Origin: CAYVTD01 sp964577665
Lineage (GTDB): Bacteria > Bacteroidota > Ignavibacteria > Kapaibacteriales > UBA2268
Direction: 5' to 3'
Length of the DNA: 28,605 bases
Assembly: GCA_964577665.1 (NCBI GenBank)
Contig: CAZOBD010000032.1
Span: 1-28,605 of the forward strand
The translations under genes and the position numbers were made by a program. The first letter of the stretch is position 1, and each line of letters starts with the position of its first letter. Positions 15,905 to 22,619 of this stretch are shown here, in pieces. The notes under the pieces were generated by a model. That model was not told the origin of the DNA and ran no database searches. It saw only the letters and a list, made by a program, of their open reading frames with translations.

Positions 15905-15988
15905 GCTTATTTATTGCTTTTCATATTGTTTTTATATAGTTTCATATCGTTTATTTATTAATTTTCTTTGTTTTATATAAAAAGAAAA
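15905..15988. repeat. 21-bp array 1, degenerate right part
   Basis: After the gap the 21-base phase can still be followed: units starting 15905, 15926, 15947 and 15968. The first two end in TTTCATA and the last three begin TTGTTT or TCGTTT. Similarity is modest in this AT-rich DNA, so this is weaker than the left part. Confidence 0.45.
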
Positions 15989-16010
15989 TGAATAAAAATT
16001 GTATTAAATT

Positions 16011-16135
16011 AAGTGGAGTTCTAAATATTGCTAGACTGTCATTCCTGCGAATGCAGAAATCTATTATATTAAGATAACTTATGAATTAAAATGGATTCCT
16101 GCATTCGCAGGAATGACAATTTTTAGAACCCACTT
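16011..16135. mobile_element. MITE-like inverted repeat element, about 125 bp
   Basis: The ends AAGTGGAGTTCTAAA (left, from 16011) and TTTAGAACCCACTT (right, to 16135) are imperfect inverted repeats. Inside each arm lies the palindrome ATTCCTGC-GAAT/ATTC-GCAGGAAT (left copy with one mismatch) within TGTCATTCCTGCGAATGCAG and its complement. The inner unit resembles the common GTCATTCCTGCGAATGCAGG repeats found in many bacteria. There is no coding capacity, so it would need a transposase from elsewhere. It lies 38 bp from the 3' end of the sugar permease gene. Confidence 0.6.
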
Positions 16136-16173
16136 TAATCTTTATGAATTGAAATTTTATTTTTACGAAGAAT

Positions 16174-17001
16174 TTATTCCTTAATAGCTCCCGACGTCAT
16201 GCCTTTTATGACCTGCTTTTGGAATATAATGAATAAAATTATTACAGGAAGAGCCGACATTGCCGCCCCAGCCATCAGCCTTCCCCAATCAATGGACTGC
16301 TTGCCCAAATAAAATGCCAGCCCGACCGGCAAAGTTCGGTAATTTTCTTGATTAGTGAATAAAAAGGGGAACAGGAAGGTATTCCAATTCGCCAGAAAGG
16401 TGTAAACCGCCAGCACAGTAAGCACCGGCTTTGCCAGCGGCATTACAATTCGGAATAAAATGTAAAATTCGGATGCTCCATCAATTCTCGCAGCGTCTTC
16501 GATGTCTTGCGGCAGTGAAATAATGTACTGCCTGACCAAAAAAATCCCGAACGGCGTTACCAGCCAAGGAATTATTAAGGCATAATAGGTGTTAATCCAG
16601 CCTAAATCGACCATAATGCGGTAAAGAGGAATCATAATGACGTGCGGAGGGATAATCAAAACGCCTAAAATGGTTGTCCAAAGCGCTGTTTTCATTGGAA
16701 ATCTTCTTCGGGCAAAAACATAAGCCGCCATGAGACAAAATATTATGTTTCCGGCAGTTACCGCTGCCGCTACCATCACCGAATTAAGGAAATAAATGCC
16801 GAACGCATCCGAGGAAAAGGCATCAATATAGTTTGAAAGAGTAGTCGGCGCCGTCAAAATATCTGTCAAACCGCCCAAAGATTCCGGGAATTTCCTCAGG
16901 GAGAGAAGAATCATCCACAGCATGGGGAAAATCATGATAAAAGCCGCCGCAATAAGGGTTCCATGGGTTAAAATATTATTTATAACTGATTTCTTCTGCA
17001 T
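16174..17001 (-). CDS. Carbohydrate ABC transporter permease (MalG type), isolated
   Basis: This 275-residue protein is an inner-membrane permease of the binding-protein-dependent type I importers for sugars. It has six predicted helices and a clear EAA loop (about residues 168-192: EDAARIDGASEFY followed by RIVMPLAKP), where the ATPase docks, plus the typical MalG-like end IIFQKQVIKGMTSGAIKE. Full importers need a MalF-like partner, a binding protein and an ATPase; none lies next to it here. The adjacent ABC genes belong to an exporter class. The operon may have been rearranged, or the partners lie elsewhere. There is no clear ribosome binding site. Confidence 0.9.
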   Translation of the reverse strand: MQKKSVINNILTHGTLIAAAFIMIFPMLWMILLSLRKFPESLGGLTDILTAPTTLSNYIDAFSSDAFGIYFLNSVMVAAAVTAGNIIFCLMAAYVFARRRFPMKTALWTTILGVLIIPPHVIMIPLYRIMVDLGWINTYYALIIPWLVTPFGIFLVRQYIISLPQDIEDAARIDGASEFYILFRIVMPLAKPVLTVLAVYTFLANWNTFLFPFLFTNQENYRTLPVGLAFYLGKQSIDWGRLMAGAAMSALPVIILFIIFQKQVIKGMTSGAIKE

Positions 17002-17142
17002 TTTATTGAGCTAAATTTAATTAAAAACATATTTTATCTCTAAACGCATAGGATTTTTATGGCTTAGCAAGGGGGGAATCTTCCTTCAAAACAATATTAT
17101 GCCGTTTTTATAAACTTTAGAAAGAGTCCGAATCAGTTAAAT

Positions 17143-18666
17143 TTACTTAGCGAGTTTAATCCATTTAATTAAATCTTTCAACGAGGGCTTTTTGCCGTAC
17201 ATTAAAATGCCCACGCGGTATATTTTTGCCGCTACCCAAATCGCCGCGTAAAACGTAATCAGCATCAAAACGATAGAAAGAGCTATCTGCCAAATGGGAA
17301 CTTCCGTCGCAGTGATACGGACAATCATAATTATAGGCGTAAAGAAGGGAATCAGCGACATAATCACTGCAAAAGCGCCGTCAGGATTGGACATTATGCT
17401 GCTAATGAATAAAATCGGTATAATAATCGGTATCGTAATGGGCATTTGAAGCTGCGCGGCATCCGATTCCTGATCCACAGCCGAACCAACAGCCGCAAAA
17501 AGCGTTGCATAGATAAAATAACCCGCCAGAAAATAAAATACAAATGCCAGAATTACCCAGCCGGAAATAGAAGGCAGGTCCAATGTCGGCGGCGTTCCTA
17601 CCGAGGCGTTAAGAGTCTCTTTTTTTGCAAACGGACTGCCCTCCACTGTAATAATATTATTTTCAATATTTGTTATTTGGTATTTCCCGGCGCTTTCTTT
17701 TATATATAATAAATCTCCTTCGCTTACGGACTCGGGTATGTAAGCAAAACGGGCTTTGTTTCCGCCAAAAAGCTCTGCGGGTGAATCTTCAATTTTCGTT
17801 ACAGCCTCTTTCATTCCGGGTATATTAGTCTGCTGGCCGGGTGCAGACATTCCTTTGGCAAGTTCATTGGGATCATCAACGAAAGAAGCCATTATCGGAC
17901 CGGCAGCAAGGAGAACAGCTCCGCTTAATACAATCCAGGCGATGATTTGAGTAAGTCCGACAAAGCCAATACCGAGTACTTTTCCCATCATAATCTCGAA
18001 AGGCTTGGCAGAAGAGGCTATAACTTCCACAATACGGTTTGCTTTTTCTTCAATAACCCCCCTCGAAACAAAACCGCCGTAAATAAACATCAACATATAA
18101 ATAACCAAACCGAAGAAATAGCCGATAAGAGCCATTGCTTCGGTATAATCTTTCTTAGTACCCTCTTCGGTAATTTTATTAGACTGTATAGAAACGCCCA
18201 TTTGAACGAGCCGGACGACACTTGTATCCACGCCGGCTTCATCAAGCCTTTTGTGCATTACAACACGCCTGAGTTTTCCTTCAAGCGACTCTACAAAACC
18301 CAATCCGCCGCCGCCGCGGGAGTAAAGACGCACTACGCCTCTTTCCAAAATATCATCGGGAATGACGCAGTACCCGTCAAGTTCTTTCTTGAGCACCTGC
18401 TCCTGCATTTCATTCTCACTTTTGGCGGTAAGAAAGTATTTGGCGGTGTCTTTTTCGACTACTTCCCTCCCGATGTTCAATTCCGTTTTGTCGAGAACGG
18501 CAATCTTTCTTTCGGTATCGCCTTTTGTAAGCATCATAGCAACAATGGGAACCGTAATAAGCGCCACCATAAGGAAAGGACCCAGCAGCGTACCGATTAT
18601 AAAACCTTTTGAACGGATTTTTGTAAGATATTCATGCGTAATGATTGTCCTTATTTTCGAGTTCAT
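17143..18666 (-). CDS. ABC-2 type transporter permease (NatB-like)
   Basis: The 507-residue membrane subunit has one N-terminal helix (about 24-46, after the typical HEYLTKIRSKGF), a large extracytoplasmic domain (about 47-165) and a set of helices from about 170 to 485, interrupted by a second soluble insert (about 265-365). This layout is that of ABC-2 NatB-like permeases, which work in export of sodium or other small compounds, antibiotics or in lipoprotein-related tasks; the substrate is not known here. Its start overlaps the stop of the ATPase gene by 4 bp (ATGA), so both subunits are made from one message and form one transporter. Confidence 0.88.
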   Translation of the reverse strand: MNSKIRTIITHEYLTKIRSKGFIIGTLLGPFLMVALITVPIVAMMLTKGDTERKIAVLDKTELNIGREVVEKDTAKYFLTAKSENEMQEQVLKKELDGYCVIPDDILERGVVRLYSRGGGGLGFVESLEGKLRRVVMHKRLDEAGVDTSVVRLVQMGVSIQSNKITEEGTKKDYTEAMALIGYFFGLVIYMLMFIYGGFVSRGVIEEKANRIVEVIASSAKPFEIMMGKVLGIGFVGLTQIIAWIVLSGAVLLAAGPIMASFVDDPNELAKGMSAPGQQTNIPGMKEAVTKIEDSPAELFGGNKARFAYIPESVSEGDLLYIKESAGKYQITNIENNIITVEGSPFAKKETLNASVGTPPTLDLPSISGWVILAFVFYFLAGYFIYATLFAAVGSAVDQESDAAQLQMPITIPIIIPILFISSIMSNPDGAFAVIMSLIPFFTPIIMIVRITATEVPIWQIALSIVLMLITFYAAIWVAAKIYRVGILMYGKKPSLKDLIKWIKLAK

Positions 18667-19580
18667 GCCGCTTCCTCCCCTTTATCGCTTGATACAGTAT
18701 CTATGAAAATTTCGTGAAGGCTCGGTTCAAGCAGTTCAAACCGCAATACGTTCACTTTTTCTACTGCTGTCTTCAATATTTCCTTCGATTTCTCTGCCGC
18801 ATCTTCTACGCGAAACTCCGCCCTGCCGTCTGTACGGTTTATAAAGCGAACATTACGCATCTCACTTAAAAATGAACCATCTCCCTCATATTCTATCAAA
18901 ATCGTATCGCGTCCTTTACTCTTTTTAATGTCCCTGACAGAACCCTTAAGCACCGCTCTGCCCTTATTTATCAGGCAAATATCGTCGCACATCTCTTCTA
19001 CCTGCTGCATAACGTGCGTTGAAAGAATTATCGATTTCCCAGCCTTCCTCAAATCCGAAATAATCTGCTTTAAAGTCTCCGTATTAATCGGGTCAAAGCC
19101 CGAGAAAGGCTCGTCAAGTATCAAAAGCTCCGGATTATGCAGTATTGTACTGATAAACTGCACCTTTTGCTGCATTCCTTTGGAAAGTTCCTGTATTTTT
19201 TTATTTTCCCAGTCCTTTGCATCAAGAGATGTCAGCCATTTTTTCGCTTCTGACATCGCGGCGGCACGGCTCATACCCTTCAATCTCCCAAAATAAATCA
19301 ACTGCTCTATCACTTTAATCTTTTTATACAGCCCCCGCTCCTCCGGAAGATATCCTACGCGGTTTTGAGTATCCCGTGATACCTTTTCACCAAAAATATT
19401 AATCTCGCCGCTGTCGGGAATAAGTATATTATTTATCATACGGATAGTTGTAGTCTTCCCTGCGCCGTTCGGACCCAGCAATCCAAAGATTTTTCCCTGC
19501 TCAACCTCGAAAGAAACATTGTTGACAGCCTTATAATCCCCGAATGTCTTCACAATGTTGTCAATTTGAAGTATTTTCAT
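18663..19580 (-). CDS. ABC transporter ATP-binding protein (NatA-like)
   Basis: The 305-residue cytoplasmic ATPase drives the ABC-2 permease encoded directly downstream. Visible motifs are Walker A GPNGAGKT (36-43), signature LSKGMQQ (132-138), Walker B LLILDEP (152-158) and the H-loop ILSTHVM (about 189-195). A C-terminal domain of about 85 residues, as in NatA-type exporters, follows. The start ATG 19580 has AGAAGGG just upstream, rather close at three bases. A promoter -7 element TAATTTTG lies at 19625-19632. Operon: this gene then the permease; the sugar permease further downstream is 141 bp away and probably unrelated. Confidence 0.93.
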   Translation of the reverse strand: MKILQIDNIVKTFGDYKAVNNVSFEVEQGKIFGLLGPNGAGKTTTIRMINNILIPDSGEINIFGEKVSRDTQNRVGYLPEERGLYKKIKVIEQLIYFGRLKGMSRAAAMSEAKKWLTSLDAKDWENKKIQELSKGMQQKVQFISTILHNPELLILDEPFSGFDPINTETLKQIISDLRKAGKSIILSTHVMQQVEEMCDDICLINKGRAVLKGSVRDIKKSKGRDTILIEYEGDGSFLSEMRNVRFINRTDGRAEFRVEDAAEKSKEILKTAVEKVNVLRFELLEPSLHEIFIDTVSSDKGEEAA

Positions 19581-19624
19581 AAGCCCTTCTCAAACAAATT
19601 CATTATTTTAAAACTAATCATCTG

Positions 19625-19632
19625 CAAAATTA
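19625..19632 (-). promoter_or_regulatory. Promoter -7 element of the ABC exporter operon
   Basis: TAATTTTG on the minus strand fits the Bacteroidota -7 consensus TAnnTTTG and lies about 45 bases before the ATG at 19580. A matching TTTG element 20 bases further upstream is not evident, so support is partial. Confidence 0.4.
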
Positions 19633-19697
19633 CAAATTTTTACAAATTAATAACGAAAAAGAACAAATAAAGTTTCCATTTTGCCTTATAAAAAATA

Positions 19698-19729
19698 TTT
19701 GGTTTTCTATGCCGTTTATGTTATTTTTG
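19698..19729 (+). promoter_or_regulatory. Bacteroidota-type promoter of tRNA-His
   Basis: TTTG (19698-19701) and TATTTTTG (19722-19729) are spaced by 20 bases, matching the -33/-7 consensus of Bacteroidota. The start site would be near 19736, a few bases before the mature tRNA at 19744. Confidence 0.7.
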
Positions 19730-19743
19730 TAGTTCGAAAATAC

Positions 19744-19820
19744 GGCGGGAGTAGCTCAGTCGGTAGAGCATCAGATTGTGGCTCTGAGGGCCGCGGGTTC
19801 AAGTCCCGTCTCTCGCCCCA
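19744..19820 (+). tRNA. tRNA-His (anticodon GTG)
   Basis: The 77-base sequence folds into a normal cloverleaf. The acceptor stem GCGGGAG/CTCTCGC has one G-U pair, the D stem is GCTC/GAGC, the anticodon stem TCAGA/TCTGA has the loop TTGTGGC, and the T arm is GCGGG-TTCAAGT-CCCGT. The anticodon GTG (19778-19780) reads histidine codons. The extra G at position -1 (19744) opposite discriminator C73 is the identity mark of tRNA-His. The 3' CCA is encoded. Confidence 0.97.
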
Positions 19821-19947
19821 TTTCTTCTAAAAAAATGCTGTTGCGGGCATCTAAGTTAATAATTATCTAAATTTTTTATCAAATAATCATCTCGACGCAG
19901 TTTTTTTAGCGGCTGAGTAGGAATTTAAGCGCTTAGAATTTTCCCGG

Positions 19948-20076
19948 ATGATTTTCAAACTGGCAAATAAGCTTTTGATTCTTTCGGGGAAAAGATGTAC
20001 ATTGCCGGCTGAAGAAGTTTTTGGGATGCTTGAAGGAGACGGAGCGGCGGTGTATGATGTTTTCATCCCTTCTTAA
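19948..20076 (+). pseudogene. Possible 42-codon ORF or gene remnant
   Basis: This open frame starts at ATG 19948 and ends at TAA 20074-20076. The peptide has ordinary composition (for example LPAEEVFGMLEGDGAAVYDV) and a visibly higher GC content than the AT-rich DNA around it. That suggests the 3' end of a former gene rather than random intergenic sequence. No family is recognised, no ribosome binding site is visible, and an in-frame TAG lies 30 bases upstream of the ATG. Confidence 0.25.
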
Positions 20077-20275
20077 AGTAATTATTATCAATTTTAATGC
20101 TGTTTTAATGATAATATTTGAATCTAAATTTATGATTACGCAATATATGTGATATATCAACTGCTAATTTATTGATTTGATTTTATTTAAAATAAATAGA
20201 AATATTATGAATTTTGTTTTAAATAAAATTAAATGCTTCCTGACTTAATAATATTTAATTTTTTCTTCTCAAAAA

Positions 20276-20418
20276 TAGTTTTATATTCTTTGATTACTCT
20301 CCATTACCTTCATTAATACTTTTTAAAACGCTATATTTACTCTTTAAAACGTTTAAATTGCTCTCCGTTGCTTCTTCTTTGACTTCCGTTGCTTCTTCTT
20401 TGACTTCCGTTGCTTCTT
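20276..20418. repeat. 21-bp tandem array 2
   Basis: Six full 21-base units and one partial unit run without indel into the N gap. Taken in the register of array 1, units at 20326 and 20347 begin AAACG and units from 20368 begin TTGCTTCTTC and are identical to each other. The unit at 20347-20367 matches the array 1 unit at 15698-15718 at 15 of 21 positions, and in both arrays it is followed by a TTGCTT-type unit. The minus strand is open from 20418 to a TAA at 20294-20296 and reads as heptads EEATEVK, EEATEVK, EEATESN, LNVLKSK, YSVLKSI. Array 2 is therefore a relative of array 1 in the same orientation. Confidence 0.8.
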
Positions 20419-20518
20419 NNNNNNNNNNNNNNNNNNNNNNNNNNNNNNNNNNNNNNNNNNNNNNNNNNNNNNNNNNNNNNNNNNNNNNNNNNNNNNNNNN
20501 NNNNNNNNNNNNNNNNNN
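20419..20518. other. Assembly gap 3 (100 N)
   Basis: Exactly 100 N follow the identical units of array 2, and the gap ends inside the spacer side of a two-hairpin element. True length is unknown. Confidence 0.99.
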
Positions 20519-20558
20519 TCTATTGATATTGTCCTTTCCAAATCGGAGTTTAGAAAGG
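20519..20558 (+). repeat. Two-hairpin element, copy c (5' part in gap)
   Basis: Hairpin 2 has the stem CCTTTCC/AGAAAGG (six of seven pairs) around AAATCGGAGTTT (20533-20558). The spacer CTATTGATATTGT (20520-20532) matches that of copy d, so hairpin 1 must lie in the N run. Confidence 0.7.
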
Positions 20559-20571
20559 AGGGGTAATGTTT

Positions 20572-20620
20572 AAACAGAGTTTCTATTGATATTATTCTTT
20601 TTAAAGCGGAGTTTGGAAAG
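20572..20620 (+). repeat. Two-hairpin element, copy d
   Basis: Hairpin 1 is AAACAGAGTTT (20572-20582), then the spacer CTATTGATATTATT, then hairpin 2 with core AAAGCGGAGTTT. Its stem CTTTTT/GGAAAG (20597-20602 with 20615-20620) pairs fully only if two G-U pairs are allowed, which would favour folding as RNA or single-stranded DNA. Confidence 0.7.
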
Positions 20621-20681
20621 GAGATGTTAACTATTTGATGGAATATAATTTAATTATTAATTGTTAATTTTTAATTATTAA

Positions 20682-22448
20682 TTAAACTGTGGCGTACTGG
20701 AGGCGGTAAAGGCGGGAGTAAAGACCATTTTTTTCAAGCAGTTCGCGGTGCGTGCCCTGTTCATAGATTTCCCCGCGGTGCAAAACGATTATTTTGTCTG
20801 CTCGCTTTATCGTCGAAAGCCTGTGGGCGATTATCAGCGATGTTCTTCCTTCCAAAAGCTTCTCTAAGGAATGTTCAATTATCTTTTCGGTGTGTGAATC
20901 GATGTTTGAAGTGGCTTCGTCGAGTATTAAAAGCTCCGGCTGCGTTGCATAAGCGCGGCAAAAAGCGATTAGCTGACGCTGACCCGCCGACAAAGTGGTT
21001 CCCCGCTCGCTTAGTTTCGTTTCAAAACCTTTAGGAAGCTTTTCTATGAAGTCGAGGGCGTCCAGCGCGGCTGCTGCCTGACGCATATCTTCGCTTGAAA
21101 TGGCTTTAGAGCCGAGCGAAATGTTGTCCGAGACCTTTCGCGAGAAAATAAAAACGTCCTGCATGACCAGCGCAATCTTTTCGCGGAGTGATTTTTGCGT
21201 AAAAGTGCGAATATCGGCGCCGTCGATGCTTATACAGCCGTTTTCATAGTCATAAAAACGGCATAGGAGGTTTATAATCGTGGTTTTGCCGCTTCCCGTA
21301 GCGCCGACAATAGCTGCCGTTTCGCCTCTTTTTATTTTAAAGCTTACATTTTTAAGCACCGGCTTGTCGGGCGAGTATGAAAAGTTTACATTTTTGAATT
21401 CTATGATGCTTTTAATGCCCGGAAATATCTTTTGGGCATCTTTCGGCACGGTTTCATCGGTGTCCAGCAGGCTGAAAATGCGTTCCGAAGCCGCCATAGA
21501 GCTTTGCAAAGTGGAGTATTTCTCCGTCAAATCTCTTATGGGACGAAAAAACATCTCAGCATACTGCGTAAAGGCGATGAGCGTGCCTACCGTCATAATT
21601 CCGCCGAGTATATTTCCCGCCGCATACCACAGCACGATTGCCAGCGCCACCGCCGAAAGCATTTCTACGACCGGAAAGAAGATAGCATGCCAGAAAATTG
21701 TTTTAAACATGACTATTTTGTAGTCGTAATTCATTTTGTCGAACTCTTGCTGCTTTTTATTTTCCTGCGTGAAGAGTTTCACGGTCTCTATGCCGGAAAA
21801 AAATTCGCTTAGGAAGGCATTCATCGCCGCCAGCTTGAGTCTCATCTGCCTAAAAAGCTCTCTCACCTTTAACCGGAAAATCAGCGCGGCGATAATAAGG
21901 ACCGGCAAGATGCTCAGCGTGAGCAGCGCGAGCTCTGCATTGGTGAAAAACATGAACGCAACAATCCACAAGATGAGCATAATGTCTGCGATTATCATCA
22001 CAACGCCTGATGAGAAGAGCTGATTGAGCGCCTCGACGTCGTTTGTAACTCTCGTAACGAGCCTGCCGACCGGATTTTTGTCAAAAAAGCGCATCGACAG
22101 CGACTGGATGTGGCTGAAGAGCTTTATGCGGAGGTCAAAGAGGACGTTTTGCCCCACCCACTGCATCAGATATGTCAGCCCGAAGCGCATAAGCCCGTGC
22201 AGCAGCAGCAGCGCGAAGATTATGAGGATCATAAGGAGCAGACCTTCTGCATCGGAGCCTGCAATGTAGTCATCTACGGCAATTTTCGTTAAATAAGGAC
22301 GCAGCGGTCCAAGCGCGGAGGTAATCAAAGTCAGCGCAATGGAAAGAAAGATGTATTTTTTGTACGGCTTGAGGAAAGTAAGCAGTCTTTTAAGGAGCGT
22401 CATGTCCACCGCTTTGTATTCTACTTCCGCAAAATCCTTTTGTCTCAT
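20682..22448 (-). CDS. ABC exporter, fused membrane and ATPase domains (MsbA/MDR-like)
   Basis: The 588-residue protein is a half-transporter that dimerises in the inner membrane to export lipids, peptides or drugs. Residues about 28-320 form a six-helix ABC transmembrane domain, and about 348-585 the ATPase: Walker A GATGSGKT (382-389), Q-loop MQDVF, signature LSAGQ (486-490), Walker B LLILDE (506-511) and H-loop IIAHRLST. The substrate cannot be read. It stands alone, without a partner half-transporter, so a homodimer is likely. It is transcribed away from the flippase-like gene. No ribosome binding site is visible at the ATG 22448. Its 3' end borders repeat island 2. Confidence 0.94.
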   Translation of the reverse strand: MRQKDFAEVEYKAVDMTLLKRLLTFLKPYKKYIFLSIALTLITSALGPLRPYLTKIAVDDYIAGSDAEGLLLMILIIFALLLLHGLMRFGLTYLMQWVGQNVLFDLRIKLFSHIQSLSMRFFDKNPVGRLVTRVTNDVEALNQLFSSGVVMIIADIMLILWIVAFMFFTNAELALLTLSILPVLIIAALIFRLKVRELFRQMRLKLAAMNAFLSEFFSGIETVKLFTQENKKQQEFDKMNYDYKIVMFKTIFWHAIFFPVVEMLSAVALAIVLWYAAGNILGGIMTVGTLIAFTQYAEMFFRPIRDLTEKYSTLQSSMAASERIFSLLDTDETVPKDAQKIFPGIKSIIEFKNVNFSYSPDKPVLKNVSFKIKRGETAAIVGATGSGKTTIINLLCRFYDYENGCISIDGADIRTFTQKSLREKIALVMQDVFIFSRKVSDNISLGSKAISSEDMRQAAAALDALDFIEKLPKGFETKLSERGTTLSAGQRQLIAFCRAYATQPELLILDEATSNIDSHTEKIIEHSLEKLLEGRTSLIIAHRLSTIKRADKIIVLHRGEIYEQGTHRELLEKNGLYSRLYRLQYATV

Positions 22449-22579
22449 TAGGAAATCGTTTATTTAAGTAAAACTAAGTTTCATAAGACGAAGGAAAAGA
22501 GTTTGAAGTTTATATCGTGTCAACTGGCTTCTTTCGATAAAGGCACTTCTTTTTTATTTAATATTCCCTCCCCTTTTAA

Positions 22580-22587
22580 TATCTTTG
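22580..22587 (+). promoter_or_regulatory. Promoter -7 element before the flippase-like gene
   Basis: TATCTTTG fits TAnnTTTG; a poor -33 (TTTA/ATTT) lies about 20 bases upstream. If used, transcription would begin near 22594, downstream of the first possible TTG start at 22503, supporting the later start at 22620. Confidence 0.4.
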
Positions 22588-22619
22588 TTTTGAATATTTC
22601 AACAAAGACGAAAAGAGAT

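Larger units (their letters stand above)
15165..16173. other. Repeat island 1 (no genes)
   Basis: About 1 kb without a convincing gene. In order it holds a pair of inverted two-hairpin elements (15226-15337), a weak terminator-like hairpin (15449-15478), a 21-bp tandem array running into a 100-N gap (15572-15804), degenerate 21-bp units after the gap (15905-15988), and a MITE-like inverted repeat (16011-16135). Open frames reading across the N run are artefacts. Confidence 0.8.
19821..20681. other. Repeat island 2 (no confident genes)
   Basis: The roughly 860-bp spacer between tRNA-His and the MsbA-like exporter gene holds a less AT-rich segment with a short possible gene remnant (19948-20076), then very AT-rich DNA, a 21-bp array (20276-20418), a 100-N gap and two copies of the two-hairpin element (20519-20620). 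Apart from these I see no terminator or RNA gene. Confidence 0.75.

Noticed and set aside
15642..15980. Plus-strand open frame reading across the N gap (and a similar one from 15719)
   Set aside because: The gap length is arbitrary, so the frame across it is meaningless. The left part only translates the tandem repeat and has no ribosome binding site.
19933..20160. 75-codon minus-strand open frame near the second repeat island
   Set aside because: Half lies in AT-rich DNA, there is no start signal and no protein-like pattern; the opposite strand reads a more natural, though still weak, peptide.
21280..21723. Plus-strand frames inside the MsbA-like exporter gene
   Set aside because: They are shadows of the ABC exporter reading frame, which has complete motifs.
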